This document shows, in pieces, positions 17,622 through 26,590 of a stretch of 64,000 bases of DNA. The DNA is from Gammaproteobacteria bacterium UBA5109. GTDB taxonomy: Bacteria > Pseudomonadota > Gammaproteobacteria > Pseudomonadales > Pseudohongiellaceae. The stretch is from the NCBI GenBank assembly GCA_002414385.1, contig DHZH01000002.1, forward strand, positions 124,001 through 188,000, given 5' to 3'. Position numbers and translations under genes: made by a program. Each line of letters begins with the position of its first letter. Position 1 is the stretch's first letter. The notes below the pieces were generated by a model that did no database searches, was not told the origin of the DNA, and was given only the letters and a program-made list of their open reading frames with translations.

Positions 17622-18002
17622 ATGGAAGAGGATAATCAAGGAACTACTACTCAAAACAGTATTGATACCAATATTGATAAAAAACTTGAGAATGTTCGTA
17701 AAGGTCAAAAAATTATAATTTCTGCAATTCTCGCAAATTTTTTAGTTTTCTTTTTAACACTTATTGATCCATTATTAGGGATTCTCAATCTGGCTGTCTT
17801 AGCGCTATCAATTTATGGAATAATCCTACTCTGTAAGGGGCTTAGTATTGCTATCTGGGTTCGCGTAATTATTTTTATAGGATTAGTAATACCATTGATT
17901 GGCCTACTTATACTTTTACGATTAAATGCTATGGCAACAAAAGCTCTTAGAGCTTCAGGGTACAAAGTAGGATTAATGGGAGCATCGCCACGAGTTGTCT
18001 AA
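17622..18002 (+). CDS. Small membrane protein, unknown, cassette-borne
   Basis: A 126-residue protein with an acidic/polar N-terminus (about 1-28) and three hydrophobic helices (about 30-50, 52-72 and 77-100), then a basic tail. The start follows AAGGA by 6-7 bases. The stop TAA lies inside the next attC-like site. AT-rich codon use matches the other cassette genes. No family recognised. Confidence 0.65.
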   Translation: MEEDNQGTTTQNSIDTNIDKKLENVRKGQKIIISAILANFLVFFLTLIDPLLGILNLAVLALSIYGIILLCKGLSIAIWVRVIIFIGLVIPLIGLLILLRLNAMATKALRASGYKVGLMGASPRVV

Positions 18003-18064
18003 CAAACAGTTTAATCACATGGATAACTACTACATAACTGGTCATTAACAATGGTGCATTAGAC
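17997..18064 (+). other. attC-like recombination site
   Basis: Starts GTCTAACAAACAGTTTAA and ends AATGGTGCATTAGAC, so the ends GTCTAA and TTAGAC are perfect inverted complements. It shares its core with the site at 17538-17601 and its right half with that at 16385-16445. It is followed 18 bp later by the GFA-family gene. Confidence 0.65.
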
Positions 18065-18082
18065 TACTAAGGAGTAAAAACA

Positions 18083-18490
18083 TTGGTTGAAGGAAGTTGT
18101 CTTTGTGGCTCTATTAAATACAAAGTAGAGCTGATTCCAGGCAAGGTATTTAATTGTCACTGTCAGTATTGCCGCAAAGCCCACGGAGCGGATTACGTTA
18201 CCCTGGCTCTTGCAAGGGCAGATACCCTCACCATATCTGATGAAAGCAGTTATTTAAAAGAGCATATAAATGATATTGGTGGTTATCGTGCATTTTGCTC
18301 TAACTGTGGCACCCGCTTAATGAATTATGCACCGGATAAAAACCTTTATTTTAGTGTGACGCTTTCAACAATTGATACCCCGCTTGATTTAAAACCTGCT
18401 GCGCATGTCAACACTGAATCAAAAGCCCGTTGGTGCATGCCTTATGAGGGAATACCTGATTACCCGAATATCCCTGAGGGATTGGTATAA
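18083..18490 (+). CDS. GFA-family zinc-binding protein
   Basis: A 135-residue protein of the GFA (glutathione-dependent formaldehyde-activating-like) fold. Zinc ligands are visible as CLCG near the N-terminus, CHCQYCRK (about 25-32) and CSNCG (about 73-77). Members are mostly of unknown substrate. The start is TTG at 18083, supported by GGAG eight bases before and by the absence of a nearby ATG. It directly follows an attC-like site and so may have entered as a cassette; its base composition is closer to the cassette genes than to the core. A second GFA gene lies at 29013. Confidence 0.82.
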   Translation: MVEGSCLCGSIKYKVELIPGKVFNCHCQYCRKAHGADYVTLALARADTLTISDESSYLKEHINDIGGYRAFCSNCGTRLMNYAPDKNLYFSVTLSTIDTPLDLKPAAHVNTESKARWCMPYEGIPDYPNIPEGLV

Positions 18491-18524
18491 ACATCGTGCC
18501 GTTTTGCAATGAGACTGGGCTACA

Positions 18525-18914
18525 ATGACAAAAGGAACTCCATTATCAATCCAGGAAGCCTTGAAAGACACTAAGTTTTTCGCCAACAGAACCCCTGAAA
18601 CCAGAACGGAAGACTTCCAGCGAGCCTTCACCATTCTTTCTGAATATCGGGATGGTGCAATCTTTCTGGCCAACTACGCCGGCAACAGTGACTGGGAAAG
18701 GCATGCCAATGGCGATGAAGTCGTCTATGTGCTGGAAGGTGAAACCACACTATTCCTGATCGAAGATGATAGTGAAAAGGGCAATCCCTTAAAAACCGGA
18801 GAATTACTGGTTGTGCCTGCCAAGACCTGGCATCGTTTTGAAACGCCAAAAGGCGCCAAAGTAATGACAATCACGCCGCAACCGACCGATCACAGTAAGG
18901 ATTGGCCAGAATAA
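18525..18914 (+). CDS. Cupin-domain protein
   Basis: A 129-residue single-domain cupin. The first cupin motif is around WERHANGDEVVYVLEGE (about residues 55-71), the second around GELLVVPAKTWHRFE (about 93-107), giving His/Glu metal ligand candidates. Small cupins range from enzymes to metal or sugar sensors; no substrate can be inferred. It lies 34 bp after the GFA gene, on the same strand, and may be co-transcribed with it. Confidence 0.8.
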   Translation: MTKGTPLSIQEALKDTKFFANRTPETRTEDFQRAFTILSEYRDGAIFLANYAGNSDWERHANGDEVVYVLEGETTLFLIEDDSEKGNPLKTGELLVVPAKTWHRFETPKGAKVMTITPQPTDHSKDWPE

Positions 18915-19055
18915 CTTTTGTTCAGGACGCTCTGACAATAGCCTGACCTTCCTCCATTTCAGGCTGCTGCCTTCCCGGATTTTTAGTCCTGTAAATTTAT
19001 AGTGTTAATACCCGGGTTTTCCAATATAGTCCGCATTTTTAGGGACTAATCCTGC

Positions 19056-20036
19056 ATGAGCAATCTTAAAATCCGCAACTACGAGCTGCTGCCCTTTGAT
19101 CTGGCGGCCAAGCCCATTATGGAAGACTATCTGCGGCTGCTGGACCTGGATATCAGCGATTACACCTTTGCCTCCAACTATCTGTGGCTGAGTAACGGCA
19201 GCGGATTTTATTCCATTATCGATGACACCTTCTGTTTCTTTCTGCTGACCAATGGCGATATCTCCATGCTGCTGCCGCCCATCGGCCTGCGCGAGAACAT
19301 TATCAAGGCCATTCCGACCTGTTTTAATCTCATGGTCTACAACAACAACTCCAACATGAATACCAAGATCTATTATGTTGACGAGTCCATCGTCAATGAG
19401 TTTGTCAACGAGCTGGAGGAGCATACTGAAATCTTTGATCTGCTGGCTGATTACATCGTCGAGCGGGCGCTGGTGGATTATGTCTATGAGACTTCCGACC
19501 TGATTGAGCTGAAAGGCAACAGTTACAGCACCAAGCGCAATGAGATAAACAAGTTCAGACGCATCCATCCTGACCATATTCTTGAAACGCTCGATGTGGA
19601 GAAACATGCAGACGGCATACTGGAGCTGCTCAACAAGTGGATATCCGACCGCATGAAATATCTGCCGGCCGATCAGACCGAACAGTTCCTGGATGGCATC
19701 TTCAGTGAACGCAGTGCCATCAAGCGCATGCTCAGCGCCTACAATGACCTGGGCCTGATCGGGCTGGTGATTATCGACAATGGCCAGTTAATCGGTTTTA
19801 CCGTGGGCGAGAAAATCAATTCCGACACGGCCAGTGTAATTATCGAGAAAACCGATTTCGAAGTGCTGGGTTGTGCGCAGTATGTGTTTCGTGAATTCTC
19901 CAAAGTCCTGTTTGAGAAATATCAGGTCACCAGAATCAACGTCGGTGATGACATGGGTTTTGAAAACCTGAAGAAGGTGAAGATGTCCTACCGGCCCAGC
20001 CTGATGATTCCCAAATACGTCATCTACAAGCGCTGA
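19056..20036 (+). CDS. DUF2156 (phosphatidylglycerol lysyltransferase C-terminal-like) protein
   Basis: The 326-residue soluble protein matches the DUF2156 family, whose fold is two GNAT-like lobes as in the C-terminal part of aminoacyl-phosphatidylglycerol synthases (MprF). Typical stretches are YTFASNYLWL near the N-terminus, a YSTKRNEINKFRR block (about 174-186) and INVGDDMGFENLKKVK near the end. It lacks the MprF membrane part, so lipid lysylation is not implied. The next gene, an acetyltransferase, starts 11 bp later. Confidence 0.82.
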   Translation: MSNLKIRNYELLPFDLAAKPIMEDYLRLLDLDISDYTFASNYLWLSNGSGFYSIIDDTFCFFLLTNGDISMLLPPIGLRENIIKAIPTCFNLMVYNNNSNMNTKIYYVDESIVNEFVNELEEHTEIFDLLADYIVERALVDYVYETSDLIELKGNSYSTKRNEINKFRRIHPDHILETLDVEKHADGILELLNKWISDRMKYLPADQTEQFLDGIFSERSAIKRMLSAYNDLGLIGLVIIDNGQLIGFTVGEKINSDTASVIIEKTDFEVLGCAQYVFREFSKVLFEKYQVTRINVGDDMGFENLKKVKMSYRPSLMIPKYVIYKR

Positions 20037-20047
20037 TATAAATTAGC

Positions 20048-20518
20048 ATGGCGGTTTTAATTGAAAGCGCAGGCATGCAGGATCTGGATGCGCTGCTTGA
20101 ACTTGAGAGTGAAGCATTCAATGCTGCAGACTGGATGCTGAGCCGGCGTGCGTTTCGCTATCACCTGCAATCAAATAATCTGTTACTGGTCGCCCGGCAA
20201 TCCCGAAATAACCCGAGACCGGTTGCCTATATTCTGGTACTGAAACGAAAAAAAACGGCACGTATCTATTCACTCGCTGTCAGCCCTGCCTTTCGCAGGC
20301 AGGGCATTGCCAGCCAGCTCTTTAAAGAAGCGCTGAATGATTGTATCGCCAGCCAGCTATACAAAGTCAGGCTGGAAGTGCGGGCAAGTAACCACACAGC
20401 AATAAGCCTGTATAAAGCACTGGGCTTTCAGGAGCATGATGTTTGTCCTGATTATTATCAGGATCATGAGGATGCCTGCCGGATGGAATGGCGTTATGAT
20501 TCCTCTTTGATTCATTAA
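20048..20518 (+). CDS. GNAT N-acetyltransferase (RimI-like)
   Basis: A 156-residue GNAT protein with the acetyl-CoA loop RRQGIASQLFKEAL (about 82-95) and the C-terminal VRASNHTAISLYKALGF (about 116-132). The order of motifs is like RimI-type protein N-terminal acetyltransferases, but many paralogues act on small molecules. Likely co-transcribed with the DUF2156 gene 11 bp upstream. Confidence 0.85.
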   Translation: MAVLIESAGMQDLDALLELESEAFNAADWMLSRRAFRYHLQSNNLLLVARQSRNNPRPVAYILVLKRKKTARIYSLAVSPAFRRQGIASQLFKEALNDCIASQLYKVRLEVRASNHTAISLYKALGFQEHDVCPDYYQDHEDACRMEWRYDSSLIH

Positions 20519-20684
20519 GCATGGCGATAAGAAGCCTGACTATCTTATTAAAACCGGTGAACTGTTTGATCCGGCAATGTGAAAAGCAGTACTGCCATGT
20601 ACATCAGCAATGCCAGGAATAAATGATGACTGACAAATGCAACAAGCGGAACCGGCAGGAACGACCCGGACAGTGTGGTACAGC

Positions 20685-21140
20685 ATGCATATCTGGGTAG
20701 ATGCGGATGCCTGTCCGTTGGTGATCAAGGAAATCCTGTTCCGGGCCGCGCAACGCACAAAGGTTCCCCTGACCCTGGTAGCCAACCAGGCTCTGTCTGT
20801 GCCGCCGTCCCCTGTCATAAAAATGCTGCAGGTAGCGTCCGGCTTCGACGTGGCGGACAACGAAATTGTCAAAAGACTTGAGGCCGGCGACCTGGTAATT
20901 ACCAGCGATATCCCCCTGGCCGCGGAAGTAATCGCAAAAGGCGGCGATGCACTGAGCCCCCGCGGTGAGCTATACACCAAGGACAACATCGGCGCACGCC
21001 TCAATATGCGCGATTTCCTGGATACCATGCGCTCCAGCGGCGTGGATACCGGCGGCCCGCCGGCTCTCAGTCAGGGAAACCGAAAGGACTTCGCAGCGCA
21101 TCTCGACAAATTACTGATGTTGCGGGCAGGAAAGCAGTAG
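20685..21140 (+). CDS. YaiI/YqxD family (DUF188) protein
   Basis: A 151-residue protein from the ATG at 20685 (MHIWVDADACP), which matches the usual family start; an in-frame ATG 48 bp earlier would add residues not seen in the family. The PIN-like fold is indicated by DADACP at the N-terminus, DIPLAAEVIAKGG (about 84-96) and SPRGELY. The family is conserved but has no proven function; a nuclease-type role has been suggested from fold. It stands alone on the strand with about 130-bp gaps on each side. Confidence 0.88.
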   Translation: MHIWVDADACPLVIKEILFRAAQRTKVPLTLVANQALSVPPSPVIKMLQVASGFDVADNEIVKRLEAGDLVITSDIPLAAEVIAKGGDALSPRGELYTKDNIGARLNMRDFLDTMRSSGVDTGGPPALSQGNRKDFAAHLDKLLMLRAGKQ

Positions 21141-21271
21141 CGGCACTGGCTTTTAACGCAGACTGCTTGATAGTCTGAGGCTTCGAAGGGGCTTCGAGGG
21201 AACAGGGCTTCGAGGAAACAGCCGGATTAAATTCCGGGCTTTATTGATTCGCACGCACGAGGAAAGCACCC

Positions 21272-21784
21272 ATGCTGGCAATACAGGCAAAAGACATGGC
21301 TTTATACAATCGCTGGATGAATCAGCGCTTGTATGATGCCTGCGCAAACCTGAGCGATGAGCAGCGCAAGCAGGACTGCAAGGCCTTCTTCAAATCCATT
21401 CACGGCACGCTCAATCATTTACTGCTTGGCGACAAAATCTGGCTGGGGCGTTTTCTGGGTGAACCTTTCCGGGCAAAGAGTCTGGATCAGGAACTGCACC
21501 GGGATTTTTACGAGTTACGGGAAGACCGCGAAGCAACGGATGAAGCCATTATCGACTGGGCGAATTCACTGACCGATGCAGTCCTTGCCGGTACGCTGGA
21601 ATACACCAGCATGGTCAACCCGGCGCCACGTAAATATGAAATGTGGTTAGTTGTCGCACATTTCTTTAATCATCAGACCCACCATCGCGGGCAGCTCACC
21701 ACGCTACTCAGTCAGTTCGGCCTGGATATCGGCGTGACTGATTTGCTCTGGTTACCGGAAGCGGCTGAACGAAACGCAAACTAA
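21272..21784 (+). CDS. DinB-family protein
   Basis: A 170-residue four-helix bundle protein of the DinB/YfiT superfamily. Metal-site histidines are likely those in GTLNHLLLGD (about 48-57) and HFFNHQTHHRGQ (about 130-141). Members act as thiol-dependent transferases or have unknown roles; the DinB name does not imply DNA polymerase IV. A good ribosome binding site (GAGGAA) precedes the ATG. The tRNA-binding-fold gene starts 12 bp downstream. Confidence 0.85.
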   Translation: MLAIQAKDMALYNRWMNQRLYDACANLSDEQRKQDCKAFFKSIHGTLNHLLLGDKIWLGRFLGEPFRAKSLDQELHRDFYELREDREATDEAIIDWANSLTDAVLAGTLEYTSMVNPAPRKYEMWLVVAHFFNHQTHHRGQLTTLLSQFGLDIGVTDLLWLPEAAERNAN

Positions 21785-21796
21785 CAAGAGCGAGAT

Positions 21797-22135
21797 ATGA
21801 AACAGATTAACTGGGATGATTTTCAGCAGGTTGAACTACGGGTGGGGACGATAATCAATGTTGAGGATTTTCCGGAAGCCCGAAAACCCGCCTTTAAACT
21901 ACAGGTGGATTTTGGAGAAATCATCGGGATTAAAAAATCCAGCGCTCAGGTCACTGATCTGTACAATAAGGCCAGCTTAATCGGCAAGCAAGTCCTTGCC
22001 GTCGTCAACTTTCCTCCCAAGCAGATTGGGCCGGTGATGTCAGAATGCCTGGTGACCGGCTTTCATCGTGAAGACGGCGCAGTGGTTCTGGCCACGCCCG
22101 ACATGCAAATTAATAACGGCGCACGCCTGGCATAA
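21797..22135 (+). CDS. CsaA-like tRNA-binding-domain protein
   Basis: The 112-residue protein is a stand-alone OB-fold of the EMAP/tRNA-bind type, as in CsaA: VELRVGTIINVEDFPEARKP at the start, then KKSSAQVT and the family ending GFHREDGAVVLATPD. CsaA was described as a secretion-related chaperone, and the fold binds tRNA. It is probably in an operon with the DinB gene before it and the two small genes after it. Confidence 0.87.
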   Translation: MKQINWDDFQQVELRVGTIINVEDFPEARKPAFKLQVDFGEIIGIKKSSAQVTDLYNKASLIGKQVLAVVNFPPKQIGPVMSECLVTGFHREDGAVVLATPDMQINNGARLA

Positions 22136-22166
22136 GCAGACATAAAAAAGGTACTTGGCCAGAAAA

Positions 22167-22373
22167 ATGCTGATCAAAATTTCAAGCCCGGTGTTTAAAT
22201 GCGCAGACGATGAGAACATCTTTTTCTCACGCCTGGCTGCCTTGCCCGGCTATTCCCATGTCATTCAAAAAGGGCCTGGGCTTCAGCTTTATTTGAAAGA
22301 TGAGCTGGACAGTGAAGCGAGCAAAACTTTACAGGAAATCTGCGATACCTGGGGAGCTACTTACAAGCAATGA
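22167..22373 (+). CDS. Small hypothetical protein
   Basis: A 68-residue protein if the ATG at 22167 is used; a TTG at 22155 lies closer to the AAAAGG sequence and would add four residues. The sequence (MLIKISSPVFKC...) looks like a small alpha/beta domain. Its stop overlaps the ATG of the next gene (ATGA), so the two are coupled. No family recognised. Confidence 0.5.
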   Translation: MLIKISSPVFKCADDENIFFSRLAALPGYSHVIQKGPGLQLYLKDELDSEASKTLQEICDTWGATYKQ

Positions 22374-22894
22374 CCCTGGAACAAGCCATTACCAACTGGG
22401 ACGGCAAATCAGCCAGCGATATCAAAGAGATTTATCAGCGCCATTGCGGTACAGACTCCTTCACCGCAAGCCTGATCAAAAGCCTGGCACCAGGCGATCT
22501 GCAAATTGGCGCAAGCTGGCTACTCAAACATTATCTGGAGAATAAAAACACTTTGGGCAGCGATCAGCTTTCTGCAATCTACCAGAGCCTGTCGGCACTC
22601 GGACATTGGCAGGCCCGTTTGCATATCCTGCAGTGCAGGCCGATGATGCCAATTGGCAAACCTGAAACTAAAACTGTCGAAAGCTTTTTACGAAGCTGCC
22701 TGGCGGACAGCAATAAATTTATCCGGGCCTGGGCCTATAACGGCTTCTTCGAGCTGGCAATGCAGTCCCCGGAATATCGCCCTGAAACCCGACAGTTTTT
22801 TGACATGGCCCTGCGTGACGAAGCACCCTCGGTCAAAGCCCGAATCAGAAATATTATGCAGTCATCTGCCTACCAAAAAGCCTTCGAAGATTGA
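22370..22894 (+). CDS. Helical (HEAT-like) protein, unknown function
   Basis: The 174-residue protein is predicted all-helical; the C-terminal half (SCLADSNKFIRAWAYNGFFELA, about residues 102-123, and MALRDEAPSVKARIRNIMQ) has the cadence of HEAT or ARM repeats. Such folds serve as binding scaffolds. It overlaps the preceding small gene by 4 bp. No specific partner is visible. Confidence 0.6.
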   Translation: MTLEQAITNWDGKSASDIKEIYQRHCGTDSFTASLIKSLAPGDLQIGASWLLKHYLENKNTLGSDQLSAIYQSLSALGHWQARLHILQCRPMMPIGKPETKTVESFLRSCLADSNKFIRAWAYNGFFELAMQSPEYRPETRQFFDMALRDEAPSVKARIRNIMQSSAYQKAFED

Positions 22895-23024
22895 TAGTGC
22901 TATGATTTCTGCTCAGTGGGAAATCAAAGAGGCCTCAAAGGGATAAGAGTAATTTGATTCCGGCTTTTTATCTCCCGGAACCCCGAAACAAACCAACATC
23001 TGCCCTGTAGCTCAGGAGTAATTC

Positions 23025-23597
23025 ATGGCTCAAACAACTTCACCCGGCGATTCCAGCGGCGCCACTGCGGTCATCACTCACCGGGTGCGCAGTGACAAAC
23101 ATGCCGAGTATGAGCGATGGCTGGATGAAATCGTCCCGGTGGGCAAAGCATCCCCCGGACACCTGGATCTGCATATCATCCGTCCGATTGCCGGCATCAC
23201 CGAGACCTTTACCATTATCCTGCGCTTCGATACCGAGGAGCACCTGCAAAACTGGATGAACTCAGCTGAGCGTGAGCGGCTTATCGCCAGAGCGCAGCCT
23301 CTGTTAAGTGAAGGGGATGACTTTTATATCAGCAGCGGCCTGGACTTCTGGTTTGCTCCGACAGGCGCCCGGGCAAAAATTCCGCTGCGCTGGAAACAGT
23401 TTCTGCTCACCTGGTCAGCGATCTTTCCCCTGGCGCTGCTGGTGCCTTATATTGTTACTCCGGCACTGTCGCTGCTTGGAGTATCGGGCAATCAGCTGGT
23501 GAACACTTTTGTCACCACAGCCGTGATTGTTTTTTTCATGGTGTATATCATCATGCCGCGTTACACACGACTGCTTAAGCGCTGGCTGTTTAGGTAA
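23025..23597 (+). CDS. Antibiotic biosynthesis monooxygenase-like domain with C-terminal membrane anchor
   Basis: A 190-residue protein: residues about 15-105 form an ABM-type dimeric alpha/beta barrel (ITHRVRSDKHAEYERWLDEIV, roughly 16-36, and later FTIILRFDTEEHLQNW), and two hydrophobic helices follow (about 125-145 and 157-178). Related proteins with this fold plus two helices are widespread and unassigned. The family name does not mean an antibiotic is made. The next gene lies 71 bp downstream. Confidence 0.82.
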   Translation: MAQTTSPGDSSGATAVITHRVRSDKHAEYERWLDEIVPVGKASPGHLDLHIIRPIAGITETFTIILRFDTEEHLQNWMNSAERERLIARAQPLLSEGDDFYISSGLDFWFAPTGARAKIPLRWKQFLLTWSAIFPLALLVPYIVTPALSLLGVSGNQLVNTFVTTAVIVFFMVYIIMPRYTRLLKRWLFR

Positions 23598-23668
23598 TAA
23601 TTTTTACTCTGAAGCCTGACCTGGAAGAGCAGGTCACCTTAAAACACATTGCTACTATCGAGAAATCT

Positions 23669-23986
23669 ATGAACTGGTTTATCTTATTTATCGCCGGACT
23701 GTTTGAAATTGCCTGGGCTATCGGGCTGAAATACAGCGACGGATTTACACGCTTCTGGCCTACGCTGGGCACTCTGTTTGCCCTGATTACCAGCTTTGTT
23801 TTGCTGGGAATTGCCATGAAGTCACTGCCTGTCGGAACTGCCTATGCGGTATGGGTCGGAATTGGTGCTGTCGGTACCGCCGTGCTGGGGATAATCCTGT
23901 TCCAGGAGCCTTCGGAGCCGCTACGCCTGGCCAGCCTGTGTCTTATTCTCGCCGGGATTGTCGGCCTCAGGCTGACTCATGCCTGA
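23669..23986 (+). CDS. SMR-family transporter, SugE/Gdx-like
   Basis: The 105-residue, four-helix protein belongs to the small multidrug resistance family. The conserved membrane glutamate is in AGLFEIAWAIGLKYSDGFTR (Glu13), and the GLKYSDGFTRFWP sequence marks the SugE/Gdx branch, which exports guanidinium, rather than the EmrE branch. It would act as a dual-topology antiporter dimer in the inner membrane. I looked for the guanidine-II riboswitch hairpins (ACGR loops) upstream and did not see them. Confidence 0.9.
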   Translation: MNWFILFIAGLFEIAWAIGLKYSDGFTRFWPTLGTLFALITSFVLLGIAMKSLPVGTAYAVWVGIGAVGTAVLGIILFQEPSEPLRLASLCLILAGIVGLRLTHA

Positions 23987-24084
23987 CTGATCCCCGGACT
24001 TGCTGTGGGGCTTGCATTCCGGCGCATTCAGCCTGAAACTCCGCTCCACAGATTCCTGAAAATACACCCTTAAAAGGAAGAACC

Positions 24085-24825
24085 ATGAAACTTTTCAAGA
24101 TTGTCCTTGCCTGCTTTCTGCTAGGCGGCCTTACCCAGTCACTGGCAGCCGACAGCGACCCGAGGACCCTGACCGTCAGGGGTGAAGCCGAGGTTGAGCT
24201 GGAACCGGACTTTATCGAAATGAGCTTCCGCCTGATTGAAGAAAACGCTTCGGCAACCAGGGCCAAAGACCGTGTCGATGAACGCATCACCGCGGTGATC
24301 CGCGCACTGGAAGAATTTGCCATCGCCAATGAGGATATCTCCATGTCCGGCGTCGAAGTGAGAAGAATTTTCGAGCGTGACCGCAACGAGAACCAGGAGT
24401 TTGACCGCTTTGAGGTCTCCCGCAGCCTTACCCTTAAATTGCGCAACATCAATGACTATGAAGCCCTGACTGCTGAACTGGTGGAAGCCGGGATCGGTGA
24501 ACTTAACGGAATTCAAAGCGGCGTCGACAACGAAGATGAATTGACCCGCCAGGCGCTGCAGGCCGCCGCCCGTGATGCCCGTATCCGGGCCGAAGCAATT
24601 GTCAGCGGTCTTGGCGTCGGGCTGGGCGCACCGCTGGAAGTCGGCGAGAACCAACTGCGCCCCATTATCAACTTCCAGCAGCGTAATGCCGACGGCAGGG
24701 CACTGGAAGCAGTGATGGTGTCAGCAGACAGGCGCGGGGCCGATGAACTGCCGCCGCTGTTTGTGCCGGGCAATATCCAGGTTTACGGGACAGTCTGGGT
24801 CGTATTTGAACTGCTTACGGAATAA
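24085..24825 (+). CDS. Periplasmic SIMPL-domain protein
   Basis: A 246-residue protein with a signal peptide (cleavage near SLAADS) and a SIMPL/DUF541 domain. The family marker is LTVRGEAEVELEPDFIEMSF right after the signal peptide, followed by a helical heptad-like part (SATRAKDRVDERITAVI) and a second lobe. E. coli YggE, a relative, is linked to oxidative stress. It has its own good ribosome binding site (AAGGAAG) and no obvious operon partner. Confidence 0.85.
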   Translation: MKLFKIVLACFLLGGLTQSLAADSDPRTLTVRGEAEVELEPDFIEMSFRLIEENASATRAKDRVDERITAVIRALEEFAIANEDISMSGVEVRRIFERDRNENQEFDRFEVSRSLTLKLRNINDYEALTAELVEAGIGELNGIQSGVDNEDELTRQALQAAARDARIRAEAIVSGLGVGLGAPLEVGENQLRPIINFQQRNADGRALEAVMVSADRRGADELPPLFVPGNIQVYGTVWVVFELLTE

Positions 24826-24960
24826 CAGGCCATTAACTCCCGGGACGAAAATTCAGAAAAAATCGGGGCCAATGTAAACCAAATGTGCTGCAGCTTCGTT
24901 TAATGTATTACGGCTGGAAATAATTGAAGCAGGGAAGGAAACGGGAAAGCAGGGAAGAAA

Positions 24961-25365
24961 ATGGCAAACGAAGACAGCTTGAACACAGAAAATGACCCCG
25001 CTGTCATCAGTGACTTTAATCGGCCATTTATTATTGAATGGCTAAGTGACCGGAGTTCATTTCATACCTGGTTCTCATCCCTGATCATCGGTAGCTTCGT
25101 GGTGATCACTGTGTTCGGTGATGAGCCTGATTTTGCTACGCCCCGTGGTATAATGCTTTCCGTTGCTGTTATTTTATTTCTGTTTGCCCTGCTATGTAAT
25201 CTGGTGTGTGTCTGGTCCATCCCCAGCTGGAAGTATCGGGTCAGCACCAAACTGATTGAACGTAGTGACAGTATGCGTAAAGAGCTGGCAATTACCGCCT
25301 GGTTGGGGGTAATCGCCTTTGTCAGCGGCCTCACTTTAAGTGTTATTGGCAATTCAGCACTTTGA
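24961..25365 (+). CDS. Small three-helix membrane protein, unknown function
   Basis: A 134-residue protein with a polar N-terminal 35 residues and three hydrophobic helices (about 38-58, 64-87 and 109-130), the last two separated by a charged loop (KLIERSDSMRKE). No family recognised. It lies 65 bp before the DUF2332 gene on the same strand. Codon use matches its neighbours. Confidence 0.6.
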   Translation: MANEDSLNTENDPAVISDFNRPFIIEWLSDRSSFHTWFSSLIIGSFVVITVFGDEPDFATPRGIMLSVAVILFLFALLCNLVCVWSIPSWKYRVSTKLIERSDSMRKELAITAWLGVIAFVSGLTLSVIGNSAL

Positions 25366-25430
25366 ATCCTGCTGCCTCAAAGTAAATTGGTTTTTATTAA
25401 TTATTGCAGTCCTCGCGATAAGGAACCCGC

Positions 25431-26477
25431 GTGAGAATTACCATAAAAGATGCATTCCAGGCCCAGGCCCGATATTGTGAGAGCCTTGGTTCCCCGTTCA
25501 TGACACGTTTGTGCAATATATTTGCTGATCGATTAAATGACAGCAATGCCATTGCCAATTACATTCATGCCTGGCCAGATGACATTTCTCAAACAGGCGC
25601 TGCCCTGCCATTAAGAATTACCGCCGCCATGCACGCACTGGTCCTTGAAGGCCGAGATGAGGCCCTGGAAAAGGTTTATCCTCCCAATGAGGTCAATGAC
25701 GATTTTCTCTGGGGCGCGATTGCCAATGCGCTGATGCTCTATCCGGAGCACTTCCAGAAATACCTGAATATCCCCCCGCAGACCAACGAGATACATCGCT
25801 TGTCAGCGCTGGTGCCCGGCTTTCTGACTCTGGCAGATCAATACAATTTGCCCATCGTTCTGTCTGAACTCGGCGCCAGTGCCGGACTGAACATTTTCTG
25901 GGATAAATACAGCTATCAGCTCGGCGAGCTGTCCTTTGGAAGCTGGGATTCTGCCGTGAAACTGACTCCTGAGTGGATTGGCCCGAATCCGCCAGATGCA
26001 GATATCAACATTGTTGAACGCGCCGCCTGCGATATAGCCCCGGTTAACCCGGGCAGGAAAGCCGACCGCCTGCGTCTGCTTTCGTATATCTGGGCAGACC
26101 AGAAACACAGATTTGATATTACCCAGGCAGCACTGGATGCCATCAAGTACCAGTCTGAAATTGTCGAACAGGCCGACCTGGCAGACTGGCTACCTGCCCG
26201 GCTGGAACTGCAGATGCCTGATAAACTGCATGTCGTCTATCATTCCATGGTGTGGAAATATTTATCTGAAGAAACCAGAACAGTGGTAACTGAGGCCATG
26301 CAGCAGGCTGGAGCCCGGGCGACAGCATCAGCACCGCTGGCATGGCTGAGAATGGAACCTGACGGCAAGGAGCCCGGCGCAGCCATTATCCTGACAAGCT
26401 GGCCAGGTGGAGAAAAAAGATTACTTGGCCGGGCTGACTATCATGGTCGCTGGGTGGATTGGCATGAACGTCTATGA
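25431..26477 (+). CDS. DUF2332 family protein
   Basis: The 348-residue protein matches the DUF2332 family of Proteobacteria and Actinobacteria. The marker is SELGASAGLNIFWD (about 144-157), a glycine-rich segment similar to nucleotide- or SAM-binding loops; the C-terminus carries WLRMEPDG and GGEKRLLGRADYHGRWVDW. It starts with GTG at 25431, supported by AAGGA seven bases before. A methyltransferase-like fold has been guessed for the family; no reaction is known. Confidence 0.85.
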   Translation: MRITIKDAFQAQARYCESLGSPFMTRLCNIFADRLNDSNAIANYIHAWPDDISQTGAALPLRITAAMHALVLEGRDEALEKVYPPNEVNDDFLWGAIANALMLYPEHFQKYLNIPPQTNEIHRLSALVPGFLTLADQYNLPIVLSELGASAGLNIFWDKYSYQLGELSFGSWDSAVKLTPEWIGPNPPDADINIVERAACDIAPVNPGRKADRLRLLSYIWADQKHRFDITQAALDAIKYQSEIVEQADLADWLPARLELQMPDKLHVVYHSMVWKYLSEETRTVVTEAMQQAGARATASAPLAWLRMEPDGKEPGAAIILTSWPGGEKRLLGRADYHGRWVDWHERL

Positions 26478-26590
26478 TGCAGGAGCTGAGATTTCTGAAG
26501 TATTAACCCCCATACCTTAATTGCTACCGCAGACTCACTGTTGCTGAAACAGTATACTCATACCATATTCAAGTCCTGGATTACTCAGCA

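Larger units (their letters stand above)
15092..18064 (+). mobile_element. Integrase-less integron cassette cluster (CALIN-like)
   Basis: A visibly AT-rich island between GC-richer genes, holding small genes of unknown function in one orientation and separated by attC-like sites. Three sites were recognised (16385-16445, 17538-17601, 17997-18064); they share an ATTAA.AA..G.G.(A/G)TTA right half and TAACA left half, and two are plainly homologous along their whole length. Gene stop codons abut or overlap the site starts, as is normal for cassettes. A weaker possible site lies at about 15098-15187 before the first gene. No integron integrase is present in the window. Boundaries are approximate. 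Confidence 0.65.

Noticed and set aside
23598..23668. Guanidine riboswitch before the SugE/Gdx-like gene
   Set aside because: The 71-bp leader lacks the paired hairpins with ACGR loops of the guanidine-II class and is too short for class I.
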